From Imbricaverruca yamaguchii (taxonomy: Eukaryota > Arthropoda > Thecostraca > Neoverrucidae): a DNA stretch of 64,000 nt. The stretch is taken from NCBI GenBank assembly GCA_034440575.1, contig JAOTOL010001660.1, positions 815,001-879,000 of the forward strand, written 5' to 3'. The translations under genes and the position numbers were made by a program. The notes beneath the pieces are model-generated. The model was not told where the DNA came from. It saw nothing but the letters and a program-made list of their open reading frames with translations, and did not search any database. Positions 1 to 11,699 of this stretch are shown here, piece by piece (position 1 is the stretch's first letter; each line of letters begins with the position of its first letter).

Positions 1-123
1 GCCAGTTGGTGTCATGACAGCGCAGCATGGGGTACAACGTCACCGCAATCCTTGACCTGTCTTGACCTGTCTTGACTTGACACAGACACAGGTGACTGTG
101 TGTCCCTCTCTCTGTGTGCCTGA
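1..123. other. unassigned flank
   Basis: Unique-looking sequence leading into the 8-bp array. It holds a short direct repeat (cttgacctgt twice at 50-71). No gene is seen. Confidence 0.5.
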
Positions 124-488
124 GCAGGCACTCAGGCACTCAGGCACTCAGGCACTCAGGCACTCAGGCACTCAGGCACTCAGGCACTCAGGCACTCAGG
201 CACTCAGGCACTCAGGCACTCAGGCACTCAGGCACTCAGGCACTCAGGCACTCAGGCACTCAGGCACTCAGGCACTCAGGCACTCAGGCACTCAGGCACT
301 CAGGCACTCAGGCACTCAGGCACTCAGGCACTCAGGCACTCAGGCACTCAGGCACTCAGGCACTCAGGCACTCAGGCACTCAGGCACTCAGGCACTCAGG
401 CACTCAGGCACTCAGGCACTCAGGCACTCAGGCACTCAGGCACTCAGGCACTCAGGCACTCAGGCACTCAGGCACTCAGGCACTCAGG
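124..488. repeat. 8-bp tandem array (AGGCACTC)n
   Basis: About 45 head-to-tail copies of AGGCACTC with no substitution visible across the whole array. Because 8 is not a multiple of three, the array is read in all three frames in turn, and it produces stop-free translations that are not genes. The perfect homogeneity means recent expansion, or an assembly whose true copy number is uncertain. Confidence 0.97.
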
Positions 489-1365
489 CGTAACAATTCA
501 CGTGGCGTCTCACGCCTCACGTGGCGTGTCACGGGAACGTCGACAAACGAACACGGCTTGTGGCCAAACAAACTGACGGACACCTCCGAGTCCAATCAGA
601 ACCGGTCGCGTTCCCTGTGTACGTACAATGGCACGACTGATGGCCTGATGGTGACATGCGGTTGAATGGTCAGGTCATCAGCCTGGAACTGGCGACCTCA
701 TCCTGACCTGATGACGTCGTCAACGACGTGAAACCCAACACGTGCAATGGAAGGCCTCTAGAAATTACTGACCACGGAAGCCCGAGGTAAAAGTCCTCTC
801 GCCACCCCCAGAGATCTAAGGCAATGAAAGCTAGGAACATCAAACTTGCAGAATGTGTGAGGTTATGCGGAACGATTATTTGAGAATGTAGTCATCTTGG
901 TTTAATTTGTTCTGGGTCAAGTGAGGCTAAGTGCGAAAAAAAATATGTCAGTTTGAGTCTTGGGGTCATTTATCTAACTAATGTGCCTAATGATAGACAT
1001 GGCGCATCAAGACATAACCAGAATAGTTGATAAAGCGCATAGCAAAGCAAGCCTGATCGATTGCTTCATCTTAGGCCACGCACGTGTTGGCAACAGACGC
1101 ATGCGTACTGTATTAGACTGTTGCATTGCGGTTAAGTATGGATTAATGTCATAGGTGCACTCATATTCGATCGTTATTTCAATAACGTATTGCCAAATGC
1201 AATGTAAACGAATATCGTTGCAGTTATTTGACATACCCGGCGGCGCAACCAATGGGAGAGAGTGGAGAGCGGGGACACGGCGCGGTAGTATTCAAACACG
1301 GTAGCAATGTATTGCCCGGCAAGCAACTCGGAATCAAAAGATACATTAACACATCACACACATTC
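489..1365. other. unassigned intergenic sequence
   Basis: No coding region recognised. Positions 503-535 contain several CACGTGGCGT/TCACGCCTCACG motifs, and 667-715 contains four AGGTCA or TGACCT hexamers. No structured element was identified. Confidence 0.4.
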
Positions 1366-1946
1366 ACCCGTCCCGTCTCGGGGGCGGGTCTTCAGAAGCC
1401 CCCTCAGGTTTTTCGCGGATAGCGAACGAACGTGAACGAACGGCAACGCGTCAAAATTTGGCATACCCTTTCCTAGATGAATTTGGCATGTCGTTAAGAA
1501 TTTGTGAAGTCAGGTCATCTAGGGTCAACGAGTTAGTCAAGGTTAAGTGAGGTCACCCCAAAAAAGGTTAAACCAGTCGTCACGCTTTAACGGATACAGA
1601 TGCTATAATGAAACTTCCAGCGTTTGCTTATCTTTAGGGATGCAACAAAACGTACTAGAGGAATTTTTAATTTTTTACTCTCAGTTTTTGACTACATATA
1701 ATTTTGCATATTTGCTTATTGGAGTTCAAATCGAAGATTCTGGCTAAAGTGAATATTTTTATTAGGGCAAGTTGACTTCCAACAACGTTTCTCGGTCTGC
1801 TCTACCTATTAGAAAAGGAAAATTAAGGATAACTTGTGAACTCAAAATTTTGAAATTTCAAAAATAATTATCACAGATCATCCTCACAGATCTCACACCT
1901 CCGAGACGGGGTGTGAGGACCTGACCGGAGAGACGGCGCGGGTAAA
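1366..1946 (+). mobile_element. TTAA-type MITE family A, copy A1 (internally deleted)
   Basis: The left end reads ACCCGTCCCGTCTCGGGGG and the right end GAGACGGCGCGGGT, an imperfect terminal inverted repeat. The internal part (gcggatag, ttggcatacc, gcaacaaaacgta, cgaagattctggc, tctcggtctgctc) matches copies at 25.5, 42.0, 45.2 and 46.9 kb. It is about 250 bp shorter than the 830-bp copy at 42047, with the loss in the right third. Two direct repeats of AGGTCA-like hexamers with 4-bp spacing lie at 1512-1527 and 1540-1555. No protein is encoded. It is non-autonomous and its transposase class is inferred only from the TTAA-CCC ends of the family. Confidence 0.8.
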
Positions 1947-2553
1947 CATCACATAGATCAACGCACGCTCAAACGGACGGCCGATCATCACAAGGTCAGT
2001 GGAAGGATCAATTTGACTCCACCAGATCGCCAACCGGAAGCTTGGCGAGAACGTGGGGAGGGAAACAAGCGTAATTCCACTGAGGAATCTTCTGAGCGAT
2101 TTTGTTTGCGTTTCGGTTAGCTGGTGACCTTCCAGCCCAGGTCAGATGCTCAGGAAAATGAATCAGTTCAATACAATCAACATTGAATCTCGATCCGCAT
2201 CTCCGCATGATAAACGCACGCGTCGTAAAGTGTTGACAATACATTGGTGCAACAACTAATACACTTACGCGAAGTTTGGCGATACATTTAAGTAACGATG
2301 CGCCATCAGGAGCAACATCATTGTCATAACGTTTGTTGCAATCCGTTACTAATCCATTAAGGTATTTTCTCAGAGTGGTGCAAAAGCACTAGGTGCATAA
2401 ATCATGGCACCTCTCTGGAGATTTGGAATTACATTGGAGTGTTAGTTATTTGGGATTTATGGCGCATCAACTGCAGTGGTTATACAGTGCCCAATTACAT
2501 TGGAGTGAAAGCAAGCATAAATACACATACCCTGCACGCTGCCCCCAGCCCAG
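1947..2553. other. unassigned sequence
   Basis: Moderate GC sequence without a recognised gene or repeat, ending in a pyrimidine-rich stretch (cctgcacgctgcccccag) that could serve as the splice acceptor of the candidate exon that follows. Confidence 0.4.
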
Positions 2554-2831
2554 GATCATCATCCTACCGTGAACACTCCACTGACTCGGGCTCTCTCGCA
2601 TCGACCCGGGACCCTCCTTCAGCCCGAGGCCCCTGCCGTCGGCCCATGGGCCCTCACCTATGCCTTGAAGAAACCTTGCGAGTCCCTCAAGGCAGTTGGA
2701 GGGCATCCTCGGACCCTCTAACGGGCGGCTGCCCCTTCCCTCCCCTCGACTACCCCACTGGGGCGGGTATCGTCAAGGTCCGGCCGCCTCTTGTACAGAG
2801 CCAGACCGAGAGGGACTACGACTCTTCGGAG
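2554..2831 (+). CDS. candidate internal exon of an unrecognised gene
   Basis: What is seen: a pyrimidine-rich tract ending CCCCCAGCCCAG, then 278 bp that stay open in one frame, then the strong donor GGAG|GTGAGT. The exon would start with two bases of a split codon and end on a complete codon (92 codons). The translation is rich in serine, proline and charged residues, with short stretches such as SSSYREHSTDSGSLAS near the start and TERDYDSSE at the end. No domain, signal peptide or membrane segment is recognisable, and the composition resembles a disordered cytoplasmic region. Other frames are also partly open because the region is GC-rich, so frame choice rests on the splice signals. No partner exon was found within 10 kb on this strand. 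It could be a chance GC-rich open stretch. Confidence 0.4.
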
Positions 2832-3488
2832 GTGAGTCGGCCGGCCACCCGAAGTTGCTCAGTGGCGCGAGCTGTTGCATGCACAGGCGGCGTTTCCCAG
2901 GCGTGTTGGCTGTCGTGAAGCTTTATTACGCGCCGGGCGTCGGCTGTCGTGTTCAAAAGTGCTTTGTCACGTGTCCCGGCCCCGCTGTCAAGCGAGCGCA
3001 AACTGCGCGGCAGGCGCACACTCGCCGTTCAGGTGCGGCGACTGCAAAGGCTACACGAGCCGAGGTGCTCCCACGAGTGACCGGAGCTTAGTTGGAAACC
3101 AGCACACCTGCCTGCGGCACGTGTGGCTTGATCTGTGAGCCTTCACTGCCGGACGCCGAGACGTTGCTGAATTATTTCGTTCCACGCTCGGGGCCACGTG
3201 CCACGGGCTGAATTAATCCAGATACTCCAAATGCGCGCATTAATTATTTTCACGCTCGACAGGAGCACGTGGATGTCGACACATTTCCCGGGAGGCGGCT
3301 TAGTCAGCTGCTGAAGTAATCCGACTAGGGCCCGCAATGCCAGCGAAACATTATTGAGGCGAAGATGGAAGTCGGACGGCGCTATTGATCTGTCCAGGCG
3401 GCCAGTTTCATTCTGCCCTATTTCGCCGCCCACCGAGACGAGCTGCGCCCTGCCTGCAGCGACCGCCAGCTGGGCCTACTGAGTACTT
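2832..3488. other. GC-rich unassigned sequence
   Basis: GC-rich in its first 300 bases, then ordinary composition. A 96-codon minus-strand open frame at 3143-3433 shows no family resemblance. Nothing else is supported. Confidence 0.35.
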
Positions 3489-3489
3489 A

Positions 3490-3785
3490 GCGTCAAGTCA
3501 CAGCTGCTGAGTTCTTACAACTGAGTCACGGCTTTTGAGAAATTCCCACCGAGTCACAGATCCTGAGTATTTCCCACTGTGTCGCAGCTGCTGAGTATTG
3601 ATCACTGAGTCACATCTGCTGAGTATTGTCTACTGAGTCACAGCTGCTGAGTGCTTACGACCGAGTCATAGCTTTTGAGAATTTCCCACTGAGTCACAGT
3701 TACTGTGCATTCCCCGCTTGGTCACCGCTGCTGAGAGTTCCCCACTGAGTCCAAACTGCTGAATGATGACCATTGAGCGAAAGCT
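3490..3785. repeat. degenerate 28-bp tandem repeat
   Basis: The core CTGAGTCACAGCTGCTGAG recurs with a period of about 28 bp (gagtca-type motifs near 3497, 3523, 3551, 3579, 3607, 3634, 3663, 3691 and 3719). Around ten copies are diverged by substitutions, so this is an old array. It directly precedes the younger 42-bp array. Confidence 0.9.
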
Positions 3786-3929
3786 GAGATTTTGTCAGAT
3801 CTGCCAGACTATGTCTGCCACCACACCAGCGTCAGTTTTCGGCGACATCCAATCCCACCTTGCGCTTCAGCTGAGACAAACTCATCTAGATGCCGATCAG
3901 TCGGTGTGTTGGATGTCGGTCGATGCGCT

Positions 3930-5825
3930 CCAGCTAGCCTGACCACCAACCCCAGCTGCTGACACCTCACAGACCACTGCCTGACCACCAACCCCAGCTA
4001 CCAACAACTCACAGACCACTGTCTGACCACCAACACCAGCTACCGACACCTCACAGACCACTGCCTGACCACCAACACCAGCTGCCGACACCTCACAGAC
4101 CGCTGCCTGACCACCAACACCAGCTGCCGACACCTCACAGACCGCTGCCTGACCACCAACACCAGCTACTGACACCTCACAGACCACTGCCTCCGACCAC
4201 CAACACCAGCCGCCAGCACCTCACAGACCACTGCCTGACCACCAACACCAGCTACCGACACCTCACAGACCACTACCTGACCACCAACACCAGCTACTGA
4301 CACCTCACAGACCGCTGCCTGACCACCAACACCAGCTGCTGACACCTCACAGACCACTGCCTGACCACCAACACCAGCTACTGACACCTCGCAGACCGCT
4401 GCCTGACCAACACCAGCTGCTGACACCTCACAGACCGCTGCCTGACCACCAACACCAGCTGCTGACACCTCACAGACCACTGCCTGACCAGCAACGCCAG
4501 ATCCCAACACCTCACAGACCACTGTCTGACCACCAACACCAGCTGCCGACACCTCACAGACCACTGCCTGACCACCAACACCAGCTGCCGACACCTCACA
4601 GGCCACTGCCTGACCACCAACACCAGCTGTCGACACCTCACAGGCCGCTGCCTGACCACCAACACCAGCTACCGACACCTCACAGACCCCTGCCTCCGAC
4701 CACCAACACCAGCCGCCAGCACCTCCCAGACCACTGCCTGACCACCAACCCCAGTTGCTGACACCTCACAGACCACTGCCTGACCAGCAACGCCAGCTGC
4801 CAACACCTCACAGACCACTGTCTGACCACCAACACCAGCTGCTGACACCTGACAGACCACTGCCTGACCAGCAACGCCAGCTGCCAACACCTCACAGACC
4901 ACTGTCTGACCACCAACACCAGCTGCCGACACCTCACAGACCACTGCCTGACCACCAACACCAGCAGTCATCACCTCACAGACCACTGTCTGACCACCAA
5001 CACCAGCCGCCAACACCTCACAGACCACTGCCTGACCACCAACAACAGCTGCCGATACCTCACAGACCACTGCCTGACCACCAACACCAGCAGCCATCAC
5101 CTCACAGACCACTGCCTGACCACTAACACCAGCTGCTGACACCTCACAGACCACTGCCTGACCACCAACACCAGCTGCCGACACCTCACAGACCACTGCC
5201 TGACCACCAACATCAGCTACTGACACCTCACAGACCACTGCCTGACCACCAACACCAGCCGCCAACACCTCACAGACCACTGCCTGACCACCAACACCAG
5301 CTGCCGATACCTCACAAACCACTGCCTGACCACCAACACCAGCAGCCATCACCTCACAGACCACTGCCTAACCACCAGCACCAGCTGCTGACACCTCACA
5401 GACCACTGTCTGACCACCAACACCAGCTGCCGACACCTCACAGACCACTGCCTAACCACCAACACCAGCTGCTGACACCTCACAGACCACTGTCTGACCA
5501 CCAACACCATCTGCCGACACCTCACAGACCACTGCCTGACCAGCAACGCCAGCTGCCGACACCTCACAGACCACTGCCTGACCACCAACCCCAGCTATCA
5601 ACACCTCACAGACCACTGCCTGACCACCAACACCAGCTGCTGACACCTCACAGACCACTGCTTGACCACCAACCCCAGCTGCCAACAACTCACAGACCAC
5701 TGTCTGACCACCAACACCAGCTGCCGACACTTCACAGACCACTGCCTGACCACCAACACCAGCTACTGACACCTGACAGACCACTGCCTGACCACCAACA
5801 ACAGCCATCATCACCTCACAGACCA
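3930..5825. repeat. 42-bp minisatellite, about 45 copies
   Basis: Units begin ACCACCAACACCAGCTGCCG and continue with acacctcacagaccactgcctg. The length of 42 bp keeps every frame, which explains long minus-strand translations of a 14-residue repeat (GVGGQAVVCEVSAA type). A 2-bp insertion (gcctCCgaccacc) occurs at 4190 and again at 4693, exactly twelve units apart once a 3-bp deletion near 4402 and the insertion itself are counted. This points to a segmental duplication inside the array. No splice or initiation context suggests a protein. Confidence 0.97.
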
Positions 5826-7254
5826 CCGCCGGAACACGGGGAAACACGTGTTTACTAGCAGCTTCAGTTGTACTAGCTCTGGCGGTGCGTCCGGAAAATG
5901 AGTATGGACGAGGCCGAGGTGCTCCAAGCTACCAAGGAAATGCCGTGCAAGTGTCGTTTGGATGTCATAACCCAGTGCAGAATGGTGTTGGCGTTTTCGG
6001 CCCATAGCGTTTCCAAACGAATGTCACACTTGAAATGTGCAGTGCATCATACTTAGCAAATTGTAATGCCCACGACGTGCGCTATTTGACATTTCGACCC
6101 AAACGTCATGAGCCAAACGAGATCGAAGTGTTCGCCATACTTCGGTGACTTCCAAAATCATGCTGGAAAATAATATTTTCGCACATGCATACATTTGCAT
6201 ACGAAGTTCGGCGTCGGCGCCGAAGCTAACTCCTGGTTGACACAGTTACCAAACAAAGTCTGCTTGCGATCAACTTGGGCAACTAGCTTTGGAATTGTCA
6301 TTATCCTGTGTAAGCACGTCACCTGGTCTGTTCGTCCAACATGATCATTTTGGTACAAGTGATGTTAATTGCTCAAGTTTCACAATTTCGACGACAACGG
6401 CCAAGCACGTTCCATTTTATAATGTCATAGCTTAGCGACTTTGTCATTTTTTAACTTTGTCATATAAGGTCCGCAAAGCTGCACCGACCGAGTGTGCGCA
6501 ACTCCCAGCCGGGATTTCACACGTACTAAAAAAAGCCTCGGGGGATTACGTCAATATCCCGTTGCACGAGCGAGAGTTAAACTGTGAAGAAGGCATGACA
6601 CTCAATGTGACATGCAGCAAGAGATGCACGCCAACGATGTGCAATTTCGTTGTGACGATCTCTGTTAAACCTAATGAATGCAAAGTTTCTAATCTGTGCT
6701 AAAGCGCGAGTTGGAAACTTCCCTTTAAGCCGAGCAGTGGAGAGGTCGGATTTTATGCCCATCCTCGCCAAGCTCAAGGAAGGGAACAAAACTGACAACA
6801 GAAAAGTCAAGCTAGCTCTTCAGCTTACATTCGGGATTTTCCAAATTGTCACATCGCAGGTAAGCAACATCCATAGTTAATCGTGATCAACATACAAACG
6901 TATGTCAATTTGGACTATCAACCAAACTGCACTAGGATAAATCATAGATATTATCTCGCAATACGACGCATGTGCTTCCAGTTGCAACAGAAAACGATGA
7001 GTTGTATAAGCAAATTGTGTTGTTCTTAAACTGTGTTAGGAAGTGTATCTGACAATTCTGAGGCAGTTTCCTCACAGCCGTTTCATGGGTCTACCAATAA
7101 GCACCACACCCAGTCTGGGCTGAACAAACTTCATGAGGATGGGCATTAATTCTACTTATCGCTGATCATCAACTGAACTTAAGTCACACAGCATTTCGGG
7201 CTATCAAACATTTCAGCTCTGAAACTGGCATTCAGTGTTCCTCAGAACCACTAG
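5826..7254. other. unassigned sequence
   Basis: About 1.4 kb of ordinary composition with only short open frames (below 85 codons) and no recognised repeat or gene. Confidence 0.4.
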
Positions 7255-8200
7255 TTCTCACCTCAGGAGCATTGCAGCCCTGAGACGGCCCTCAATATCC
7301 CTCTTCAGCTCCTAGGGTTCCTGTTCGTACCTCAAGGGCTGCTTCAGCCCTTCTTTGGGCTTCCTACAGCAGGCCAGGGACAATCGTTAGCTCTCACGGA
7401 GCCCTCTTTTTCACGGAGCCCTTAGACATCTTGGACATGCCAGGCCAGTCCTTCTAGTGATCAGCGACCTCTTTCAATCATCAGGGACCCTCTCCAGCCG
7501 TAAGGGGCCCTCATCAGCCATGGACAGCCTTTCTAGCTATAAAGGCTTTTTAACTCTAAGAAGGGATCCAGTGCTCCTCACAATCATCGCTAGCTTTGGG
7601 GTCACTCTTTAGCTCCCAGTGAGCCCTGCTGACGCTCAGAAACCGTCTCAAACTGCCAGGGGTCAATTACAATCCTCAGTAGCCAGGTCCCAAATTCTCA
7701 TCTCAGCGGCATTGCAGCTCTGAGATTGGTTCTCAAGATACCTTTTCAGCTCTTAGGGTTCCTGTTCTTGCCTCAGGGGTCATGTCAAGCTCTCTTTCAA
7801 CAGGCTAGGCCTTCTCAATCAAGCCAGGAATCCTTGTGCGACTCCGACTCTTCCGTCAGTTTAGGGGCCCTCCATGCCGATTCTGGGCCACCTCCGGCGG
7901 TCCGGGTTCTCCCTCGACTAGAGTTCCTCCCGTTGGCTCAGGGATCCTTAGCCACCCAGGGCCTCCTTTGTCAGACATGAGGGTCTTCCTTCAGCATCTT
8001 GGGTCCCGTCCATCACGCCAGCAGTCTTTGTGCGGTTTTGGTCGCAAGGTCCCTTCGCATCGAATAGAGGCCACTCCGACGGCCCAGGATCCTCTCAGGC
8101 ATCCAGGAGCCCCCTCCATCGTATCAAGGGCTCTTCAGCAAACTAGCATATCATCCGTCAGGCCGAAGTCGCCTTTTCAAAAGCTCGGACCCCTCTGACC
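7255..8200. repeat. degenerate duplicated block
   Basis: Positions 7263-7385 and 7700-7820 align over about 120 bp (ctcagNNgcattgcag, cagctcNtagggttcctgtt, then a caggctaggcc/caggccaggga end). Between and after them short pieces such as ccctCagc and ggNccctNNtcag recur irregularly. It looks like an old minisatellite made of roughly 25-40 bp pieces. A 120-codon open frame at 7836-8198 has no family resemblance. Confidence 0.6.
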
Positions 8201-8505
8201 CAGTATGGGGGGGGGGGACGGCTGCCCCTTCGCCACCTGGCTACGCTACCGCATCGTACAGAAAGACCACATATAACCGCGGCGTCGCATCTCGCTGCAC
8301 AAGACAACTTGGAAAGTTACATATCGCACGAGTCGAGACAAGCTTTGGGAAAGGAGCAGTAATATTACCCACGCTCCCAGGTGCGACACGCGCACTGTGC
8401 AGGACCACGTCTGGCCGACGCTGGACGGCGGCAGCGGCGAGCGAGAACGTGCTGCTCCAGCAGGGCGGAAATACTCGCCGTCAGTGCAGCCTGGCGTGCA
8501 CGGCC
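8201..8505. other. unassigned sequence
   Basis: Contains a 10-base G run at 8208 and no recognised feature. It becomes GC- and CpG-rich towards the 16-bp array. Confidence 0.3.
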
Positions 8506-9963
8506 TGGGTGCAGTCAAGACGCGGTGCAGTCGAGACCCGGTGCAGTCGAGACCCGGTGCAGTCGAGACACGGTGCAGTCGAGACCCGGTGCTGTCGAGA
8601 CACGGTGCTGTCGAGACACGGTGCAGTCGAGACACGGTGCAGTCGAGACACGGTGCAGTCGAGACACGGTGCAGTCGAGACGCGGTGCAGTCGAGACGCG
8701 GTGCAGTCGAGACGCGGTGCAGTCGAGACGCGGTGCAGTCGAGACGCGGTGCAGTCGAGACGCGGTGCAGTCGAGACGCGGTGCAGTCGAGACGCGGTGC
8801 AGTCGAGACGCGGTGCAGTCGAGACGCGGTGCAGTCGAGACGCGGTGCAGTCGAGACGCGGTGCAGTCGAGACGCGGTGCAGTCGAGACGCGGTGCAGTC
8901 GAGACGCGGTGCAGTCGAGACGCGGTGCAGTCGAGACGCGGTGCAGTCGAGACGCGGTGCAGTCGAGACGCGGTGCAGTCGAGACGCGGTGCAGTCGAGA
9001 CGCGGTGCAGTCGAGACGCGGTGCAGTCGAGACGCGGTGCAGTCGAGACGCGGTGCAGTCGAGACGCGGTGCAGTCGAGACGCGGTGCAGTCGAGACGCG
9101 GTGCAGTCGAGACGCGGTGCAGTCGAGACGCGGTGCAGTCGAGACGCGGTGCAGTCGAGACGCGGTGCAGTCGAGACGCGGTGCAGTCGAGACGCGGTGC
9201 AGTCGAGACGCGGTCGAGACGCGGTGCAGTCGAGACGCGGTGCAGTCGAGACGCGGTGCAGTCGAGACGCGGTGTGCAGTCGAGACGCGGTGCAGTCGAG
9301 ACGCGGTGCAGTCGAGACGCGGTGCAGTCGAGACGCGGTGCAGTCGAGACGCGGTGCAGTCGAGACGCGGTGCAGTCGAGACGCGGTGCAGTCGAGACGC
9401 GGTGCAGTCGAGACGCGGTGCAGTCGAGACGCGGTGCAGTCGAGACGCGGTGCAGTCGAGACGCGGTGCAGTCGAGACGCGGTGCAGTCGAGACGCGGTG
9501 CAGTCGAGACGCGGTGCAGTCGAGACGCGGTGCAGTCGAGACGCGGTGCAGTCGAGACGCGGTGCAGTCGAGACGCGGTGCAGTCGAGACGCGGTGCAGT
9601 CGAGACGCGGTGCAGTCGAGACGCGGTGCAGTCGAGACGCGGTGCAGTCGAGACGCGGTGCAGTCGAGACGCGGTGCAGTCGAGACGCGGTGCAGTCGAG
9701 ACGCGGTGCAGTCGAGACGCGGTGCAGTCGAGACGCGGTGCAGTCGAGACGCGGTGCAGTCGAGACGCGGTGCAGTCGAGACGCGGTGCAGTCGAGACGC
9801 GGTGCAGTCGAGACGCGGTGCAGTCGAGACGCGGTGCAGTCGAGACGCGGTGTAGTCGACACGCGGTGTAGTCGACACGCGGTGTAGTCGACACGCGGTG
9901 TAGTCGAGACGCGGTGCAGAAGCCGAGACGCGGTGGAGAAGCCGAGACGCGGTGTAGTCGAGA
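8506..9963. repeat. 16-bp tandem array (GTGCAGTCGAGACGCG)n, about 91 copies
   Basis: Units are GTGCAGTCGAGACGCG, with three CpG dinucleotides each. The central 1.1 kb is almost invariant. The left ten units carry gagacCcgg, gagacAcgg or gcTgtcgag variants, and the right six carry gtgTagtcgaCacg or gcagaagccgag variants. One unit near 9215 lacks five bases and one near 9272 has two extra. All six frames are open because no unit variant contains a stop, so the 450-650 codon translations are artefacts. Confidence 0.97.
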
Positions 9964-10030
9964 CCCAGCAGGCGCCGGTCGAACGCACGTCCTGGCGGCG
10001 ACAGCTGCTGACCTGGACCTGTGTACTCAC

Positions 10031-10181
10031 CACCGACAGTAGCTCCTGCTGGGTGCTCTGCTGGCGGCTGAGCAGCTCGGCCAGCTGAGTCAGGAGGCCG
10101 ACGACCGCGCGGGCCGGCAGCACCAGCGCCGTGGCGGCAGCTGCAGCTCCAGCTGTCCAGCTGGACTCCCAGCACCTCCAG
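10031..10181 (-). CDS. possible exon, unknown gene
   Basis: Read on the minus strand, an open stretch ends at the strong donor GGTG|GTGAGTACAC (GT at 10030-10029). Upstream candidate acceptors include CACCGCCAAG at 10182. One frame gives an alanine-rich start and then an amphipathic, leucine- and glutamine-rich segment (VVGLLTQLAELLSRQQST, QQELLSV) that could be helical or coiled-coil. A second frame is also open through the same bases, so the reading frame is not certain. The 16-bp array begins less than 70 bp inside the presumed intron. No family is recognised. The region may just be GC-rich sequence with a chance donor. Confidence 0.25.
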
Positions 10182-10189
10182 CTTGGCGG

Positions 10190-10725
10190 TGGAGACGACA
10201 CAAGGTGGCAGCTAGGGGGACGCCCAGCTCACGGCAGACCCGTCCAAAAGTCGAGTATGTGGGGAGGCCGCAGGCAAGCCGGAGCGGACCTTCCCTCTTT
10301 TTTGGCGTCCCCGGACCAGAGCGGACGCCATATGATTCGCCGAGGTAGTGGCGGAGACCGACATGCCCCTCCTTCAGCGAGTGATCCAGATACGCGCATC
10401 ACGGTGGTCCGCTGGCCAAACGTACGAGGTAGCGAGGATACGTGTGCCACGATGTGCCGTCGGGCAGAGGTACCAGGGAGTACGGGTACGTGTGCCGCGG
10501 TGTGATGCAATCTGCCTGAGGTCCTTCATGGATAGGTTTCTGAACTATTCAACGGAGTCCAGTGAAACTTCAGTTCCACCTGGGGCGTATTTCCAGAGCT
10601 TTCGGTGCCTTTGTGAGGTCATGTCAGGTTGCAGAACTATAACGTCATAACGGACCATTTTTCTATATCTCGGACCACTTTTGAACGAAATCGAAGGTCA
10701 TTACCTCTTAACATGGCATTGTAGC
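10190..10725. other. unassigned sequence
   Basis: GC-rich at first, then AT-rich. A short near-duplication (accatttttctatatctcgg / accacttttgaacgaaatcg) lies just before family B copy B1. The bases ttaacatg occur at 10709 and again at the element's own left end at 10726. Confidence 0.35.
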
Positions 10726-11699
10726 TTAACATGCGCCCTGGAGGGCCTCTGAAAACTAAGCGCACTGGAGGAGGGCGGTTTCTGCCCCCACCGTAAGATC
10801 TCGGCTCCTATTAAAGCTAGAGCAACGAAATTACGGGGTGGATGTGTACGGTTATGAAGTCTATTGTGAGAAAAGTTTATGACCTTTAGGTCAATATCTT
10901 TGAGGTCAAATGAGGTCAAAATATCAAAGATTTCCGGCTTTGGGTGGCTTGGCTTCTCGTTAAGGATCGCTGTGTTTATGTTTAAATGCTCCAAAATTGG
11001 CATTAACGATGTTTCAGACTTTACTAATGATGCAATATAGCTGTTAGATCCGCCATTTGACTTCAGAACATCTATATAGGAGCACTTTATCAGGTTATTA
11101 CCTGCTCTAGTTACCGGAACCGGGCTACCCACCAGACCGCTCCGTTGGGCGCCTCGGCACAATCGGTTTCGCAAAGAAAGGAATGAAATGCATGAATAAA
11201 ATATGGAAACGCTTAGGCACCCAATGACAAACAGTAGATTTCCGGGTGTGTAGGGAGTAACATGCCAAGTGACATCAATCGCATGACAGTCATTTGCATT
11301 TATGACACATTCCATTTGAGCAAGTTTGGTTCCATTAGCCTGTCATGAACTTCACCTGACTTGACCTCGGCGACCTAACATGACTTTTAAGCTATATATC
11401 ATAACAATATGCATCAAAGAAGTCGCTAATGCTGTCAAGAACACTTTCCTTTTGCCAATATACGGGAAGCGCATCAGCGCCGATATTTGTGGTGTGGCGC
11501 TGATAATTTGTTTTAGTTGGACCTCTAACTCCAAAAAAGTAACGTCAATTTTCGCTTTTCTTACTTTAAGCAACGCGCCGGTCATTTCGAAGCAGGTACA
11601 CAAACAATGGCGTATATCGGCCGGTAAAATCTTGAGTTATCTACAAAAAACCGGAGGGTGGGCGGATTTCGCCCCTCCCCCCTCCAGGGCGCGTGTTAA
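10726..11699 (+). mobile_element. TTAA-type MITE family B, copy B1 (complete, single)
   Basis: A 974-bp element bounded by TTAACATGCGCCCTGGAGG at the left and CCTCCAGGGCGCGTGTTAA at the right. These are near-perfect terminal inverted repeats flanked by TTAA on both sides, as expected for a TTAA duplication. Internal open frames reach only 204 codons, are interrupted in the other copies and show no transposase motif, so it is non-autonomous. Its body matches the composite copies at 34.4 and 47.5 kb throughout. A direct repeat AGGTCA-aatg-AGGTCA lies at 10903-10918. The internal site TTAGCCTGTCATGAAC at 11335 corresponds to the junction point of the two composites. TTAA targets are typical of piggyBac-type transposases; assignment to that group is inference. 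Confidence 0.88.

Noticed and set aside
3143..3433. 96-codon minus-strand frame with a leucine-rich segment
   Set aside because: Superficially similar to the peptide of the possible exon at 10031, but no splice signals and no family resemblance.
3897..5847. Long minus-strand glycine/valine/cysteine-rich repeat protein
   Set aside because: The 42-bp unit is divisible by three, so frames stay open automatically. The 2- and 3-bp indels inside the array shift the frame without selection against it.
8246..10201. 651-codon and several 460-560 codon open frames on both strands
   Set aside because: They run through the 16-bp array, whose unit lacks stop triplets in every frame, and have no splice or homology support outside a possible short exon at 10031-10181.
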